Assembly (NCBI GenBank): GCA_027485165.1 | Contig: JAIXRN010000094.1 | Location: 1 to 64,000, forward strand | DNA length: 64,000 nucleotides | Source of the DNA: Rubrivivax sp. | GTDB lineage: Bacteria; Pseudomonadota; Gammaproteobacteria; Burkholderiales; Burkholderiaceae_C | Reading direction: 5' to 3' | In this document: one piece after another, positions 33,450-42,028 of the stretch | Layout of the letters: every line of letters begins with the position of its first letter | Position numbering within the stretch: position 1 is the stretch's first letter | Position numbers and translations under genes: made by a program | Notes under the pieces: model-generated | Seen by the model: only the letters and a program-made list of their open reading frames with translations | Database searches by the model: none | Told to the model about the DNA's origin: nothing

Positions 33450-34781
33450 TCAACGTTCCTTGTTGATCACGCCCTGCAAGGTGGCATTGCCGCCCAGCAG
33501 GAAGACGGTGTAGACCGACTGGCCCTGCAGGTTCACGCTGTCGCGTTCAAACAGCGGTGCCACGGCCGACGGTGCGGTGACGTCGATGCGCACTGCCGCG
33601 CCGCTGGCCGTGGTGGCGTAGGCCGATGCGGTGCCCAGCGGCACTTCGGTGGCCAGGGCCAGGAAGTCGGCCGACAGGGTGATGGGGTCGACACCATTGG
33701 CACCGTGCACCACGCGCATCTTCACGCGGTTGGTCAGTGACGGCAGGCGGTTGTCGTCGGAGATCAGCCGCACCAGCGGCGCGGCTGCGGTGCCCGTCAC
33801 CAGCAGGGTGTAGTCGGCGCCGGCCGCAAAGTTCAGGGCATCGCCGGCCACCAGGCTGCCGTTGATGCGCACCTGAACGGCCCGCGCGCCCGCGTCCACC
33901 AGCTGGTAGCGGCCCAGCGACGGGCTGCGCTGCCCCGCCGCCAGCACGCCACCCGCCGGGGTGACGCTGCTGGGCACGGTGACGGCCACGACGCCGGCGG
34001 TGTCGACGCCCGCCACCAGGCGCACGCGGGCCTTGGTGTTGCGCGAGATCGTGGCGTTCGACTGCTGCTGGATCAGCACGCCGTTCAGCAGCACGCCACC
34101 GGGGCCGGCGGTCAGCACCAGGTTGTAGTGCTGCTTGGCGGCCAGTACGACGTTCAGCACGTCCAGCCGCACATCGGTGGGGTCGCCCACACCCGTCACG
34201 CGCAGGCGGTAGGTACCGGCGGAAATCTCGCGGAAGCCCGACAAGGTGCCCGAACCGACTGAAGCCTGCGTGGGGGCGGTGTCGCCCAGCTCGGCCGTGG
34301 CGGTGGTGAAGAAGATGTCGACTGCGCCGCTGTCTGTGGTGGCGTTGAACATGCGCACGCGGCTGTTGCCGGTGGCGATGCTGTCGTTGTTCTCGTTCTC
34401 GGGCAGGGTGTTCAGGCGCAGCGCGGTTTCGCGGCCCCAGATCACGGCGGTGTAGTTCTGGTCCTTGCCCAGCGAATAGGTGCCCGACAGCAGGGTCGCG
34501 CCGTCGCCGGCCTTCTTCACGCGCAGCGTGGCTTCCTTCGACTCGACGCCCTTGTAGGCCGCCAGGTTCTCGGTGGCCAGCGCGCCGAACTGCACGGTGT
34601 CGTCGGTCAGCAGGTCCACGCTGGGCAGGTCGCTGGTCAGGTTCAGCGCACGCAGCTGCGTATTGCCGCTGCCACTGCCGCTGCCGCCACCGCCGCAGCC
34701 CGCCAGGGTCAGCGAACCGGTCACCACGGTGCCCATGGTGCCCAGCAGGGCGTTACGGCGCGAAATCAGTTCGGAAGTCAT
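33450..34781 (-). CDS. Tat-type lipoprotein with DUF4397-like domains
   Basis: 443 residues. The N-terminus MTSELISRRNALLGTMG carries a twin-arginine-like motif and then the lipobox LTLAGCGGGG. The mature part contains two DUF4397-like beta domains (about 40-240 and 240-440) with VRMFNATTDSGAVDIFF and VRLVAGVDTAG, typical of cell-surface carbohydrate-associated or anti-sigma-like proteins. Molecular role unknown. It lies 16 bases upstream of cnoX in the same direction and may be co-transcribed with it. Confidence 0.8.
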   Translation of the reverse strand: MTSELISRRNALLGTMGTVVTGSLTLAGCGGGGSGSGSGNTQLRALNLTSDLPSVDLLTDDTVQFGALATENLAAYKGVESKEATLRVKKAGDGATLLSGTYSLGKDQNYTAVIWGRETALRLNTLPENENNDSIATGNSRVRMFNATTDSGAVDIFFTTATAELGDTAPTQASVGSGTLSGFREISAGTYRLRVTGVGDPTDVRLDVLNVVLAAKQHYNLVLTAGPGGVLLNGVLIQQQSNATISRNTKARVRLVAGVDTAGVVAVTVPSSVTPAGGVLAAGQRSPSLGRYQLVDAGARAVQVRINGSLVAGDALNFAAGADYTLLVTGTAAAPLVRLISDDNRLPSLTNRVKMRVVHGANGVDPITLSADFLALATEVPLGTASAYATTASGAAVRIDVTAPSAVAPLFERDSVNLQGQSVYTVFLLGGNATLQGVINKER

Positions 34782-34878
34782 CAGGCAAATCCTCGAATCA
34801 ATTCGCCTTCAGACCATGTGCCGAAGGCGCGGGCGGCGCAGACCGCGCAGGGCGAGGATGCTACCTGTTCCGGCGTGC

Positions 34879-34898
34879 CGTCCCGGCCGGCCGGGACG
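34879..34898. repeat. Perfect 20-bp GC palindrome
   Basis: CGTCCCGGCCGGCCGGGACG in the 201-base divergent region between the lipoprotein gene and the TIR gene. On the plus strand it is followed by GGTGCGGTTTTCTTT. Either a terminator-like hairpin or an operator. Confidence 0.6.
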
Positions 34899-34982
34899 GG
34901 TGCGGTTTTCTTTACAAGGCGGCCGCCGGGGCCGCCAAACCCCTAGCCTTGGGGATGAGCCACCCACGTCGGCGGCCCGACC

Positions 34983-36161
34983 ATGCGCAGATCAGCAGCG
35001 CTGGCCCCCGGGGGTGATGAATTGGCCGTCTTCATCTGCTACCGACGCGACGACACCGAAGGCGAAGCGCGGGCCCTGCACACCCGGCTGCTGCAGGAAA
35101 CGTCGCCCCAGAACGTGTTCCTGGACCACGACACGATCGAGGCCGGCCAGGACTGGCGCGCCCGCATCGACGAAGCCCTGGCCGGGGTGCAGGCGGCAGT
35201 CATCGTGATCGGCCCGCGCTGGGCCAGCATCGTGCAGGACCGCGCCGCCAGCGGCCAGCCCGACATCGTGCGCGCCGAAGCCGCCGCCTGCCTGGCCCGG
35301 CCCGGCCTGCTGGTGGTGCCCGTGCTGGTGAAAGGGGCGACCTTGCCCGCCGCGGCCAGCCTGCCTGCCGACGTGCGCGCGCTGACCGAGCGCAACGCCA
35401 TGGACCTGCGCGGCGCTTCGTGGAAGGACGACACCGCCCGCCTGGTGCGCCGGCTGCGCCGCGCCCGCGCCCTGCCCGTGAAGCCCGGCACCTGGGCCTG
35501 GCGCGGCGCGGCCCTGGCCATGCTGCCGCTGGCCGCGGCCGTGCTGGCCTGGGCCCGGGTGGAAGCGCCCGCGGTGCCGCAGGGTATGACACCCACCTAT
35601 GCGCAGCCGCTGGTGGAAGCCGCCGGCCTGCGCTTTGCCAGCGCCAACATCGCCCAGGCCACCTTCGGGGGCTACGTGGTCAGTTCAGGCCCGCGCGGCC
35701 TGCGTGCGGCAGCACAGCAGACGCCCCCCGCGGATACGCCCCTGTGGCGCTGGCAAACAGTACGCGTGGACTTCGTGGTGCTGGAACCCTACCGCCTGGT
35801 GTGCCGCGGTGGCGGGCCGCTGGCCACCCCGCTGCCCGGCGGCGATTTGCCTTTCATCCGGCTGGACACGGGCTGGTCGGTCAAGATGCCGCCTGGCGGC
35901 TGCGCGTGGGTCACCGGCCCGGTGCACCCCAACCAGATGCCCGTGCTGCGGCCGCTGGGCTTCGGCGCGCAGCTGCAGCAGGCCTTCGCGCGCGCACCGG
36001 GGCAGCTGCTGGTGTTCTGCGCCTATTCGCAGTACGACCTGCCGGGCGCACAACGCGCGGAAAGAATGGCTGCCATGGACTTCCGCCAGTTCATGACCAC
36101 CGACGACGCCGGCCGGCTGGTGCCCACCGTGGCCGGCCATGTGTGCGACGACAAGCTGTGA
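34983..36161 (+). CDS. TIR-domain protein with transmembrane segment and exported C-terminal domain
   Basis: 392 residues. Residues 15-150 form a TIR domain: VFICYRRDD (beta-A and box 1), VFLDHDTIEAGQDWRARIDEA (BB-loop region), AAVIVIGPRW and VVPVLVKGAT. Glu99 in IVRAEAAACLA is placed where bacterial TIR NADases keep a helix-borne Glu, but catalysis is not certain. A single hydrophobic helix (about 175-190) follows a basic stretch, leaving the TIR domain cytoplasmic and about 200 residues outside. The outer domain is unrecognised and carries four cysteines. Bacterial TIR proteins act in antiphage NAD depletion or as scaffolds; no defence partner is adjacent. Confidence 0.8.
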   Translation: MRRSAALAPGGDELAVFICYRRDDTEGEARALHTRLLQETSPQNVFLDHDTIEAGQDWRARIDEALAGVQAAVIVIGPRWASIVQDRAASGQPDIVRAEAAACLARPGLLVVPVLVKGATLPAAASLPADVRALTERNAMDLRGASWKDDTARLVRRLRRARALPVKPGTWAWRGAALAMLPLAAAVLAWARVEAPAVPQGMTPTYAQPLVEAAGLRFASANIAQATFGGYVVSSGPRGLRAAAQQTPPADTPLWRWQTVRVDFVVLEPYRLVCRGGGPLATPLPGGDLPFIRLDTGWSVKMPPGGCAWVTGPVHPNQMPVLRPLGFGAQLQQAFARAPGQLLVFCAYSQYDLPGAQRAERMAAMDFRQFMTTDDAGRLVPTVAGHVCDDKL

Positions 36162-36174
36162 AGCCTGCGCCGGA

Positions 36175-37452
36175 TCAAGGGTAAAGCCCGCGCTCTTCGC
36201 GCGCCGTCAGGATGCGCTCGCAGGCCACGGCGAAGGTGGCGGTGCGCAGCGTGATGCGGTGCTTGTCGGCGGTGTCCCAGATCTTCTTCAGCGCGCCGAT
36301 CATGATCTTGTCCAGCCGCACGTTGATCTCGTCTTCGGTCCAGAAGAAGCTGCTGAAGTCCTGCACCCATTCGAAGTAGCTCACCGTCACGCCGCCGGCA
36401 TTGCAGATGACGTCGGGCACCACCAGCACGCCGCGTTCGGCCAGGATGTCGTCGGCCGTGGGCACCGTGGGGCCGTTGGCGCCTTCCAGCACCAGCCGGG
36501 CGCGGATGCGCTGGGCACGTTCGGCCGTGATCTGGCCTTCCAGCGCGGCCGGGATCAGGATGTCGCAGTTCACGTCCCAAAATTCTTCATTGCCCATCCA
36601 GTCGCCGCCCTTGAAGCCGCCGACGCCGCCCGTGTCCTTCACATGGGCCACCAGGTCCAGCATGTCGAAGCCGGCGTCGTTGTAGATGGTGCCGGTGTGG
36701 TCCTGCGCGGCGACGATCTTCGCCCCGGCCTGCACGAACAGCTCGGCCGCGGCCGAGCCCACGTTGCCGAAGCCCTGCACGGCCACGCGTGCGCCGTTCA
36801 GGTCCAGGTTGATGCGCCGCGCGGCTTCACGCCCGGTAACGAAGACACCGCGGCCAGTGGCTTTCACACGCCCCAGGCTGCCGCCCAGGTGGATGGGCTT
36901 GCCGGTCACCACACCCGTGGCCGTGGTGCCGGTGTTCATCGAATACGTGTCCATCATCCACGCCATGATCTGCGGGTTGGTGTTCACGTCGGGCGCGGGG
37001 ATGTCCTGCTGCGGGCCGATGATGATGCCGATCTCGCTGGTGTAGCGCCGCGTCATGCGCTCCAGTTCCTTTTGGCTCAGCCGCTTGGGGTCGACGCGGA
37101 TGCCGCCCTTGGCGCCGCCATAGGGCAGGTTGACGGCGGCGTTCTTCACGCTCATCCAGGCGCTCAGCGCCATCACCTCTTCCAGCGTCACGTCGGGGTG
37201 GTAGCGCACACCGCCCTTGCCAGGGCCGCGGCTCATGTTGTGCTGCACGCGGTAGCCCTCGAAGTGCGTCACGCTGCCGTCGTCCAGTTCGATGGGAATG
37301 TCGACGATCAGGATGCGCTTGGGGCGCTTGAGCGTTTCCACCCAGCGCGCCAGGTGCCCCAGGTAGGGCACGACGCGGTCGACCTGCATCAGGTAGGTGC
37401 CCCAGGGGCTGTCGGGCGTGGGGTGGACGAAGGAAAGGGGCGAAGCGCTCAT
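36175..37452 (-). CDS. gdhA: Glutamate dehydrogenase
   Basis: 425 residues of the Glu/Leu/Phe/Val dehydrogenase family, interconverting glutamate and 2-oxoglutarate plus ammonia. Motifs: PGKGGVRYHPDV, the catalytic Lys in NLPYGGAKGGIRVDPK, PAPDVNT, the NAD(P)-binding AVQGFGNVGSAAAEL and EGANGPTVP. The length suits the small hexameric class. Together with putA it lets proline carbon enter the TCA cycle. Convergent with the TIR gene (13-base gap) and divergent from the TPR protein. Confidence 0.94.
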   Translation of the reverse strand: MSASPLSFVHPTPDSPWGTYLMQVDRVVPYLGHLARWVETLKRPKRILIVDIPIELDDGSVTHFEGYRVQHNMSRGPGKGGVRYHPDVTLEEVMALSAWMSVKNAAVNLPYGGAKGGIRVDPKRLSQKELERMTRRYTSEIGIIIGPQQDIPAPDVNTNPQIMAWMMDTYSMNTGTTATGVVTGKPIHLGGSLGRVKATGRGVFVTGREAARRINLDLNGARVAVQGFGNVGSAAAELFVQAGAKIVAAQDHTGTIYNDAGFDMLDLVAHVKDTGGVGGFKGGDWMGNEEFWDVNCDILIPAALEGQITAERAQRIRARLVLEGANGPTVPTADDILAERGVLVVPDVICNAGGVTVSYFEWVQDFSSFFWTEDEINVRLDKIMIGALKKIWDTADKHRITLRTATFAVACERILTAREERGLYP

Positions 37453-37632
37453 GGCAGGGTGTGTTCCTTGGGTGTCGAAATGGCGGGGCGGCTGCCACAG
37501 GCCGCCTGGTGGGCGGCGGGGCTGCTGCGGCCCGGGGCCAGACTGTAGGCGTGCTGGGCCGCTTGCAGCCATGCCGTGTTTGCATGGCAGCAGGTGCTCG
37601 CCGTCATCGCGGGCGGCCGCCACAATCCCGTC

Positions 37633-39024
37633 ATGCAGCGCGATGCGGCCCCAATGCCCGGGCTCGACGCCGGCGAGGTGCGCGAAGCCCTGGCCCGGGT
37701 GGACGCCAGCCGCAGCTTTCGCGGCGCCACACGCCACCGCACGCTGCTGCGCCATCTGGTCACGCGGCTTTTGGCTGGCGACACCGCCGCGCTGAAGGAA
37801 AGCGTGATCGCGGTTGAAGTCTTCGGCCGCCCGGCGGCCCGCTTCGACCCCGTGCGCGACAGCATCGTGCGCGTCGAAGCGCGCCGGCTGCGCGCCCGGC
37901 TGGCCGCGTACCACGCCGACGAAGGCCGCGCCGCACCGCTGCGCATCGAGCTGCCGGTGGGCAGCTATGTGCCGCAGCTGGTGGCCGTGGGCAGCCTGCC
38001 GCCCGGGGCCGAGGCCACGCGCCGTGCGCGTGACCTGGTCGAGCGCGGCGAACACTACCTGCGCCAGCCCTTGTCGCAAGCCAGCCTGGAAGCCGCGCTG
38101 GCCCGCTTCGACAGTGCGCTGCGCGAAGCGCCCGACTCTGCCGCGGCCTGCGTCGGACTGGCGCGCACCTGGCTGAACCTGGCCACGGGCTGGTACCGCG
38201 ACCCGGCCGTGGCCAGCGAACACGCTGCCGAAGCCCTGCAGCAGGCCCTGCTGCTGGACCCCACCCAGCCGCTGGCCCACACGCTGCTGGGCGCCCTGCA
38301 CAACCAGTTCCAGCGCGACTGGCCGGCCGCGCGGCGAAGCTTTCGCCGCGCGCTGGACCTGGCGCCCAGCTCGGCCTTCGTCTGGGCCGCCTGGGGCTGC
38401 CACCTGAACATGCGCGGTCAGCAGGCCGCGGCCGAAAGTGCCCTGCTGCGCGCCCGGGAACTGGACCCGCTGTACCCGAACGCACGCGTGCACATGGTCA
38501 ACCTGCGCATCGGGCAGGGCCGCATTGCCGCAGCGCAGGCTGAGTGGGCGGCGCTGGCCGACGTGGCGCCCGACAGCATCAGCGTCGTCGGCCTGGGCGC
38601 GGTGCTGGCCTTCGTGCAGGGCGACAACGCAGCTGTGCTGGCGCACTACCGCCGCGCCGCTGAACGGCTGCCCGACTACGCCGCCTGCCACGCCCATGTG
38701 GCCGGCGCGCTGGCGCTGTGCGGCGACACGCCGGGGGCACAGACGGCCCTGGCCGCGATGAGCGCGCGCTTTCCCGGCCAGCCGGTGTCGCCCTACGTGC
38801 TGGCCATCGTCGCACTGCGCATGGGCGACATCGACCAGGCCTTCGAAAGGCTCAATGCGGGCGCCGACATCGGCGACCCCAACATCCTGTGGGCCTTGAC
38901 CGACCCCTGCCTGACAGGCCTGCACGCCGACCCGCGCTTTGCGCAACTGGTGGCCAAGCTGAAACGCAAGCGGCGGCTGACTGCGCCCGCACCGGCCGCC
39001 CCATCCGCAGCGCCCCGGCGCTGA
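37633..39024 (+). CDS. TPR protein with N-terminal regulator-like domain
   Basis: 463 residues. Residues 10-115 match a domain seen at the start of many TPR and adenylate-cyclase-like regulators (LLRHLVTRLLAGD, AVEVFGRPAARFDPVRDSIVR, RRLRARLAAY, IELPVGSYVPQ). About eight TPR-like helical pairs follow (residues 130-440). No transmembrane helix or catalytic motif is visible; probably cytoplasmic, for protein-protein contacts or signalling. ATG 37633 is used; earlier in-frame codons lack domain support. Divergent from gdhA, so a regulatory link is possible but unproved. Confidence 0.82.
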   Translation: MQRDAAPMPGLDAGEVREALARVDASRSFRGATRHRTLLRHLVTRLLAGDTAALKESVIAVEVFGRPAARFDPVRDSIVRVEARRLRARLAAYHADEGRAAPLRIELPVGSYVPQLVAVGSLPPGAEATRRARDLVERGEHYLRQPLSQASLEAALARFDSALREAPDSAAACVGLARTWLNLATGWYRDPAVASEHAAEALQQALLLDPTQPLAHTLLGALHNQFQRDWPAARRSFRRALDLAPSSAFVWAAWGCHLNMRGQQAAAESALLRARELDPLYPNARVHMVNLRIGQGRIAAAQAEWAALADVAPDSISVVGLGAVLAFVQGDNAAVLAHYRRAAERLPDYAACHAHVAGALALCGDTPGAQTALAAMSARFPGQPVSPYVLAIVALRMGDIDQAFERLNAGADIGDPNILWALTDPCLTGLHADPRFAQLVAKLKRKRRLTAPAPAAPSAAPRR

Positions 39025-39039
39025 GGCTTTCAGTTGCCC

Positions 39040-39062
39040 GCCGGGAGGCCTGCAGGCCCGGC
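39040..39062 (+). terminator. Hairpin after the TPR gene
   Basis: GCCGGG and CCCGGC flank an inner CCTGCAGG palindrome, 16 bases past the stop codon. No T-run. Confidence 0.45.
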
Positions 39063-39208
39063 GTGTCACCCCTGCGTCACCCCTTGGGCATGGCCTGAAG
39101 TCGCGCCGCGGCACAGACTGGGCGCAGTCCATCCGGCACCCCACCGGCTGGCACCACCAGCCAAACCCGCCGCCCATTCCGCCAACCCACCCGCGTCAGG
39201 AGTTCACC

Positions 39209-39898
39209 ATGCAAAAGCTCACGTTCCGCCCGCTGGCCCGCTGCCTGTGGGCCGCCACCATCGGCCTGGGCGCCACGCTGGCCGCCGCCAGCCCCGTCAT
39301 CACCAACGTCAACGGCGCCGCCACGCCGGGCGACTTCGTCTTCGGCCCGTCCACCATCGGCTGGCAATGGACAGCGCCCCTGTCCTTCGCGTGGGACGGC
39401 CTGGGCTCGACCTTCAAGACCTGCTGCCAGTTCAACATCCTGCCGCCCAGCCAGGTGACGCTGCTGATCGCCACCGACACACCGGCCAACGGCGGCACGA
39501 CGCTGTTCAGCGGGCAGCTGGACGGCTCGGGCCGCGCCACCTTTCCGGCCATCAACGTCACCGCCGGTACGTCCTACTTCATCGGCATGAGCAACCTCAC
39601 GGGCAGCAGCCCGTTCGCAGTGGGCGTGAACATCGTCAACTGGGTGCCGGCACAGCCTGCAGGCACCGTCAACCTGAGCGGCTGGTACACCGGCCCCAGC
39701 TTCGAGACCTTCATTCCGCAAAGCGAAGTGAACGGGGTGCAGCAGCAGCCGTTCTCGGCGCCTATCCTGCGCTTTGAAGGTGTCGCCAACCCAGTGCCTG
39801 AACCAGCGGCGTGGATGTTCCTGCTGGCGGGGCTGGCCGGTGTGGGGGCCTGGGGCTGGCGGGGGCGCCAGCGGCGCTGGCTACACTGCCCCGCATGA
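39209..39898 (+). CDS. PEP-CTERM sorting-domain protein overlapping proC
   Basis: 229 residues: Sec signal ending near TLAAAS, a beta-rich body with a Cys pair (KTCCQFN) and the terminal signal PVPEPAAWMFLLAGLAGVG followed by Arg/Trp residues. Probably exported and sorted by an exosortase. AGGAG precedes the ATG. The TGA overlaps the proC start as ATGA, so the basic tail of this surface protein is coupled to a cytosolic enzyme. The tail RQRRWLHCPA is longer than usual, consistent with read-in to the overlap. Confidence 0.85.
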   Translation: MQKLTFRPLARCLWAATIGLGATLAAASPVITNVNGAATPGDFVFGPSTIGWQWTAPLSFAWDGLGSTFKTCCQFNILPPSQVTLLIATDTPANGGTTLFSGQLDGSGRATFPAINVTAGTSYFIGMSNLTGSSPFAVGVNIVNWVPAQPAGTVNLSGWYTGPSFETFIPQSEVNGVQQQPFSAPILRFEGVANPVPEPAAWMFLLAGLAGVGAWGWRGRQRRWLHCPA

Positions 39899-40710
39899 CC
39901 CAAACGAGCAGCGACACCGTCGCCTTCATTGGCGGCGGCCAGATGGCGGCAGCCCTGATCGGCGGCCTTTTGAAGGCCGGGCGCGACCCGGCGTCGCTGC
40001 TGATCGTCGAGCCCGGGGCAGACCGCCGCCAGGTGCTGGCCGAACAGTTCGGCGTGGCGCCGCTGGCCAGCGCCGACGTCAGCCTGGCCAGCGCCGGCAC
40101 GGTGGTCTGGGCCGTCAAGCCGCAGGTCTTTGCCCAGGCCTGTGCGCCCTGCGCGGCCTACGTCGGCCAGGCGTTGCAGGTCAGCGTCATGGCCGGCGTG
40201 CGCAGTGAGACGATTGCCGCGGCCACCGGCAGCCCGGCCGTGGTGCGCGCCATGCCCAACACGCCGGCCCTCATCGGCCAGGGCATCGCGGGCTTGTACG
40301 CGCGGGCCGCCGTCAGCGTGGCAGAGCGCACCCGCGTGGATGTCCTCTTCGCCCCTACGGGCCAAACGCTGTGGGTGGCGCACGAAGACGACCTGGATAG
40401 CGTCACCGCGCTGTCGGGCTCGGGCCCGGCGTACGTCTTCTACTTTCTGGAAGCCATGCTGCAGGCCGGCACCGAAATGGGCCTGGACCCGGCCCAGGCG
40501 CGCCAGCTGGCCCAGGCCACCTTTGCAGGCGCCGCAGCGCTGGCCATGCACAGCAGCCTGTCGCCCACGGCGCTGCGCGAACAGGTCACGTCCAAGGGCG
40601 GCACCACCCACGCCGCGATCACGGCGCTGGACGCTGCAGGCGTGAAGGCCGCTTTCGTCGCGGCCCTGCACGCGGCGCAGCGGCGCGCAGCCGAGCTGGG
40701 GCGGGGCTGA
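39895..40710 (+). CDS. proC: Pyrroline-5-carboxylate reductase
   Basis: 271 residues; reduces P5C to proline with NAD(P)H. Rossmann start AFIGGGQMAAALIGGLL, the MPNTPALIGQG motif, and the dimerisation/active-site stretch TALSGSGPAYVFYFLEAM and VTSKGGTTHAAI. ATG at 39895 overlaps the PEP-CTERM stop; no separate SD beyond the upstream coding sequence, which suggests coupling. PutA and ProC lie 8 kb apart and run the proline cycle in opposite directions. Confidence 0.94.
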   Translation: MTQTSSDTVAFIGGGQMAAALIGGLLKAGRDPASLLIVEPGADRRQVLAEQFGVAPLASADVSLASAGTVVWAVKPQVFAQACAPCAAYVGQALQVSVMAGVRSETIAAATGSPAVVRAMPNTPALIGQGIAGLYARAAVSVAERTRVDVLFAPTGQTLWVAHEDDLDSVTALSGSGPAYVFYFLEAMLQAGTEMGLDPAQARQLAQATFAGAAALAMHSSLSPTALREQVTSKGGTTHAAITALDAAGVKAAFVAALHAAQRRAAELGRG

Positions 40711-40763
40711 GCGGGGCCTGATACCCGGGCACGGCCCTGGCGGCCGGCAGCGCCGAGCCCCGC
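40711..40763. terminator. Stem between convergent proC and lipoprotein gene
   Basis: GCGGGGC at 40711-40717 pairs with GCCCCGC at 40757-40763; the interior is GC-rich with further pairing. It occupies nearly all of the 60-base convergent gap. Confidence 0.45.
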
Positions 40764-40770
40764 TACCGCT

Positions 40771-41370
40771 TCAAGGCTGGGGCTTTGCGGTGGCCCCGGC
40801 GGCGGCTGGCGGCGCATCTGCGCCCGGCTTGAAGGCCACCAGCAGGTCGATGAGCTGGCGGATGTTTTCGCGCATCGAGCCTTCGTTGGCCAGCTTCAGG
40901 CGCTCAACGCCCGCGAAGGCCGCATTCCAGGCCGCGGTGTACGGGGCTGTCACGGTGCGCGACAACACGTCCTTGTTGCTGGCCCGATCGATCAGCGTGT
41001 ATTGCACCGTGGACGTGACGGTCATGCTGGCGCCGGCAAACGGCTGATCCAGCTTCAGCAGGTGCGCCACCAGCTGGTACTGGCCCAGCGGCTTACCACC
41101 CGACAGCAAGCCGGCATCGCGCAACGACGCTTCCAAGGCGCGTTCGAAGTCCGAGCTGGAGACATTGGAAACCCACATCGGGTTGGTGTCGCGGCCACCG
41201 GTGACGTCCTTCACCGCAATGTTGCCCTTCAGCGCCGAAGTCGCCAGCGTCGTGCGCAGGGCCAGGGACGTGTCCACCTGCATCTGCTCGACGCGGGCAG
41301 GCGCAGCGCACCCCGCCAGCACCAGGGCGGCCGCGCACACCGGCAACAGCAGTTGCGTGCGCGCGTTCAT
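40771..41370 (-). CDS. Lipoprotein of unknown function (Curli/GNA1162-like pattern)
   Basis: 199 residues: lipobox VLAGCAAPAR after a short signal, then an alpha/beta domain (FERALEASLRDAGLL, YQLVAHLLKLDQP, VQYTLIDRASNKDV) typical of small outer-membrane-facing lipoproteins, and a Pro/Ala tail. I cannot name the family with certainty. The ATG overlaps the stop of the next upstream lipoprotein gene (ATGA), so the two form one unit. Confidence 0.75.
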   Translation of the reverse strand: MNARTQLLLPVCAAALVLAGCAAPARVEQMQVDTSLALRTTLATSALKGNIAVKDVTGGRDTNPMWVSNVSSSDFERALEASLRDAGLLSGGKPLGQYQLVAHLLKLDQPFAGASMTVTSTVQYTLIDRASNKDVLSRTVTAPYTAAWNAAFAGVERLKLANEGSMRENIRQLIDLLVAFKPGADAPPAAAGATAKPQP

Positions 41371-41882
41371 GCCGGGCTCCTGGGGGTGGGCGCCGGCGTC
41401 GTGCTGGCGGGAGCCGATGCGGCAGGGGCTGCAGGCGGTGTGGCAACGGGGGCAGCGGGGGTAGCGGGGGCAACGGCAGGGGCTGGAGCCGTCTCTGAGG
41501 TCATGCTGCCCCCGCACTTCTTCTGGATGGCCGCTTGCTGGATGGCGTCGTACTCGCCCCGCAGCCGCGCGTATTCGGCTTCCTGGCCCTTGGTGCCACC
41601 CAGGGCAAACAAGGCCGGCCAGAACAGCACCAGGCCGACACCCATGAGTGCCGCGTCGTTACTGGCTGCCTTGTCAAGCCGCCCACCGAGTTCGGTGACC
41701 CGGCCTTGAATGCGTTGAACTTCCATGCCCAGCTGCTGGCAGTCATAAGCCTGGTACTGGAGCGGCGAGATGTAGGTCGGTGAAATGTCCTTCGATGCCG
41801 TCGAACAGCCCGTCAGTGAACCGAGCAGGCAGACCGCTGCCATGCTCGCCGCGCCCGCGCGGCGCGTGTCGTGAAACGCCAT
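41367..41882 (-). CDS. Lipoprotein with coiled segment and Pro/Ala-rich tail
   Basis: 171 residues: signal and lipobox LLGSLTGCSTAS, the YISPLQYQAYDCQQL motif seen in many small proteobacterial lipoproteins, a helical stretch with heptad character (QRIQGRVTELGGRLDKAA), a hydrophobic helix (LMGVGLVLFWPALFALGG) and a low-complexity Ala/Pro/Ser/Thr tail of about 45 residues. Function unknown; coupled to the downstream lipoprotein. Confidence 0.75.
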   Translation of the reverse strand: MAFHDTRRAGAASMAAVCLLGSLTGCSTASKDISPTYISPLQYQAYDCQQLGMEVQRIQGRVTELGGRLDKAASNDAALMGVGLVLFWPALFALGGTKGQEAEYARLRGEYDAIQQAAIQKKCGGSMTSETAPAPAVAPATPAAPVATPPAAPAASAPASTTPAPTPRSPA

Positions 41883-41970
41883 TGAATACTCCGTGGTCGG
41901 TTGGCGCGAAAGGCTTCCCGCGAGGCCCCCGCGCGCGGCAATTTAACCTGCCATCGCCGGTGTTCTGCAG

Positions 41971-42000
41971 GCGCCGACACCCCCGCTCGGGGGCTGGCGT
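41971..42000 (-). terminator. Hairpin behind ubiA
   Basis: CCCCCG-CT-CGGGGG core at 41980-41993 with weaker outer pairing, 36 bases past the ubiA stop on the minus strand. Confidence 0.5.
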
Positions 42001-42028
42001 TCGTCCCGACGCCACATGACGCACACGC

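Noticed and set aside
34860..34915. Rho-independent terminator for a plus-strand gene at the 34879 palindrome
   Set aside because: There is no plus-strand gene directly upstream and the T-rich stretch is interrupted, so an operator or cruciform reading is at least as good.
39100..39208. Sigma-54 (-24/-12) promoter expected for PEP-CTERM genes
   Set aside because: A TGGCAC is present near 39147 but no TTGC at the right spacing follows.
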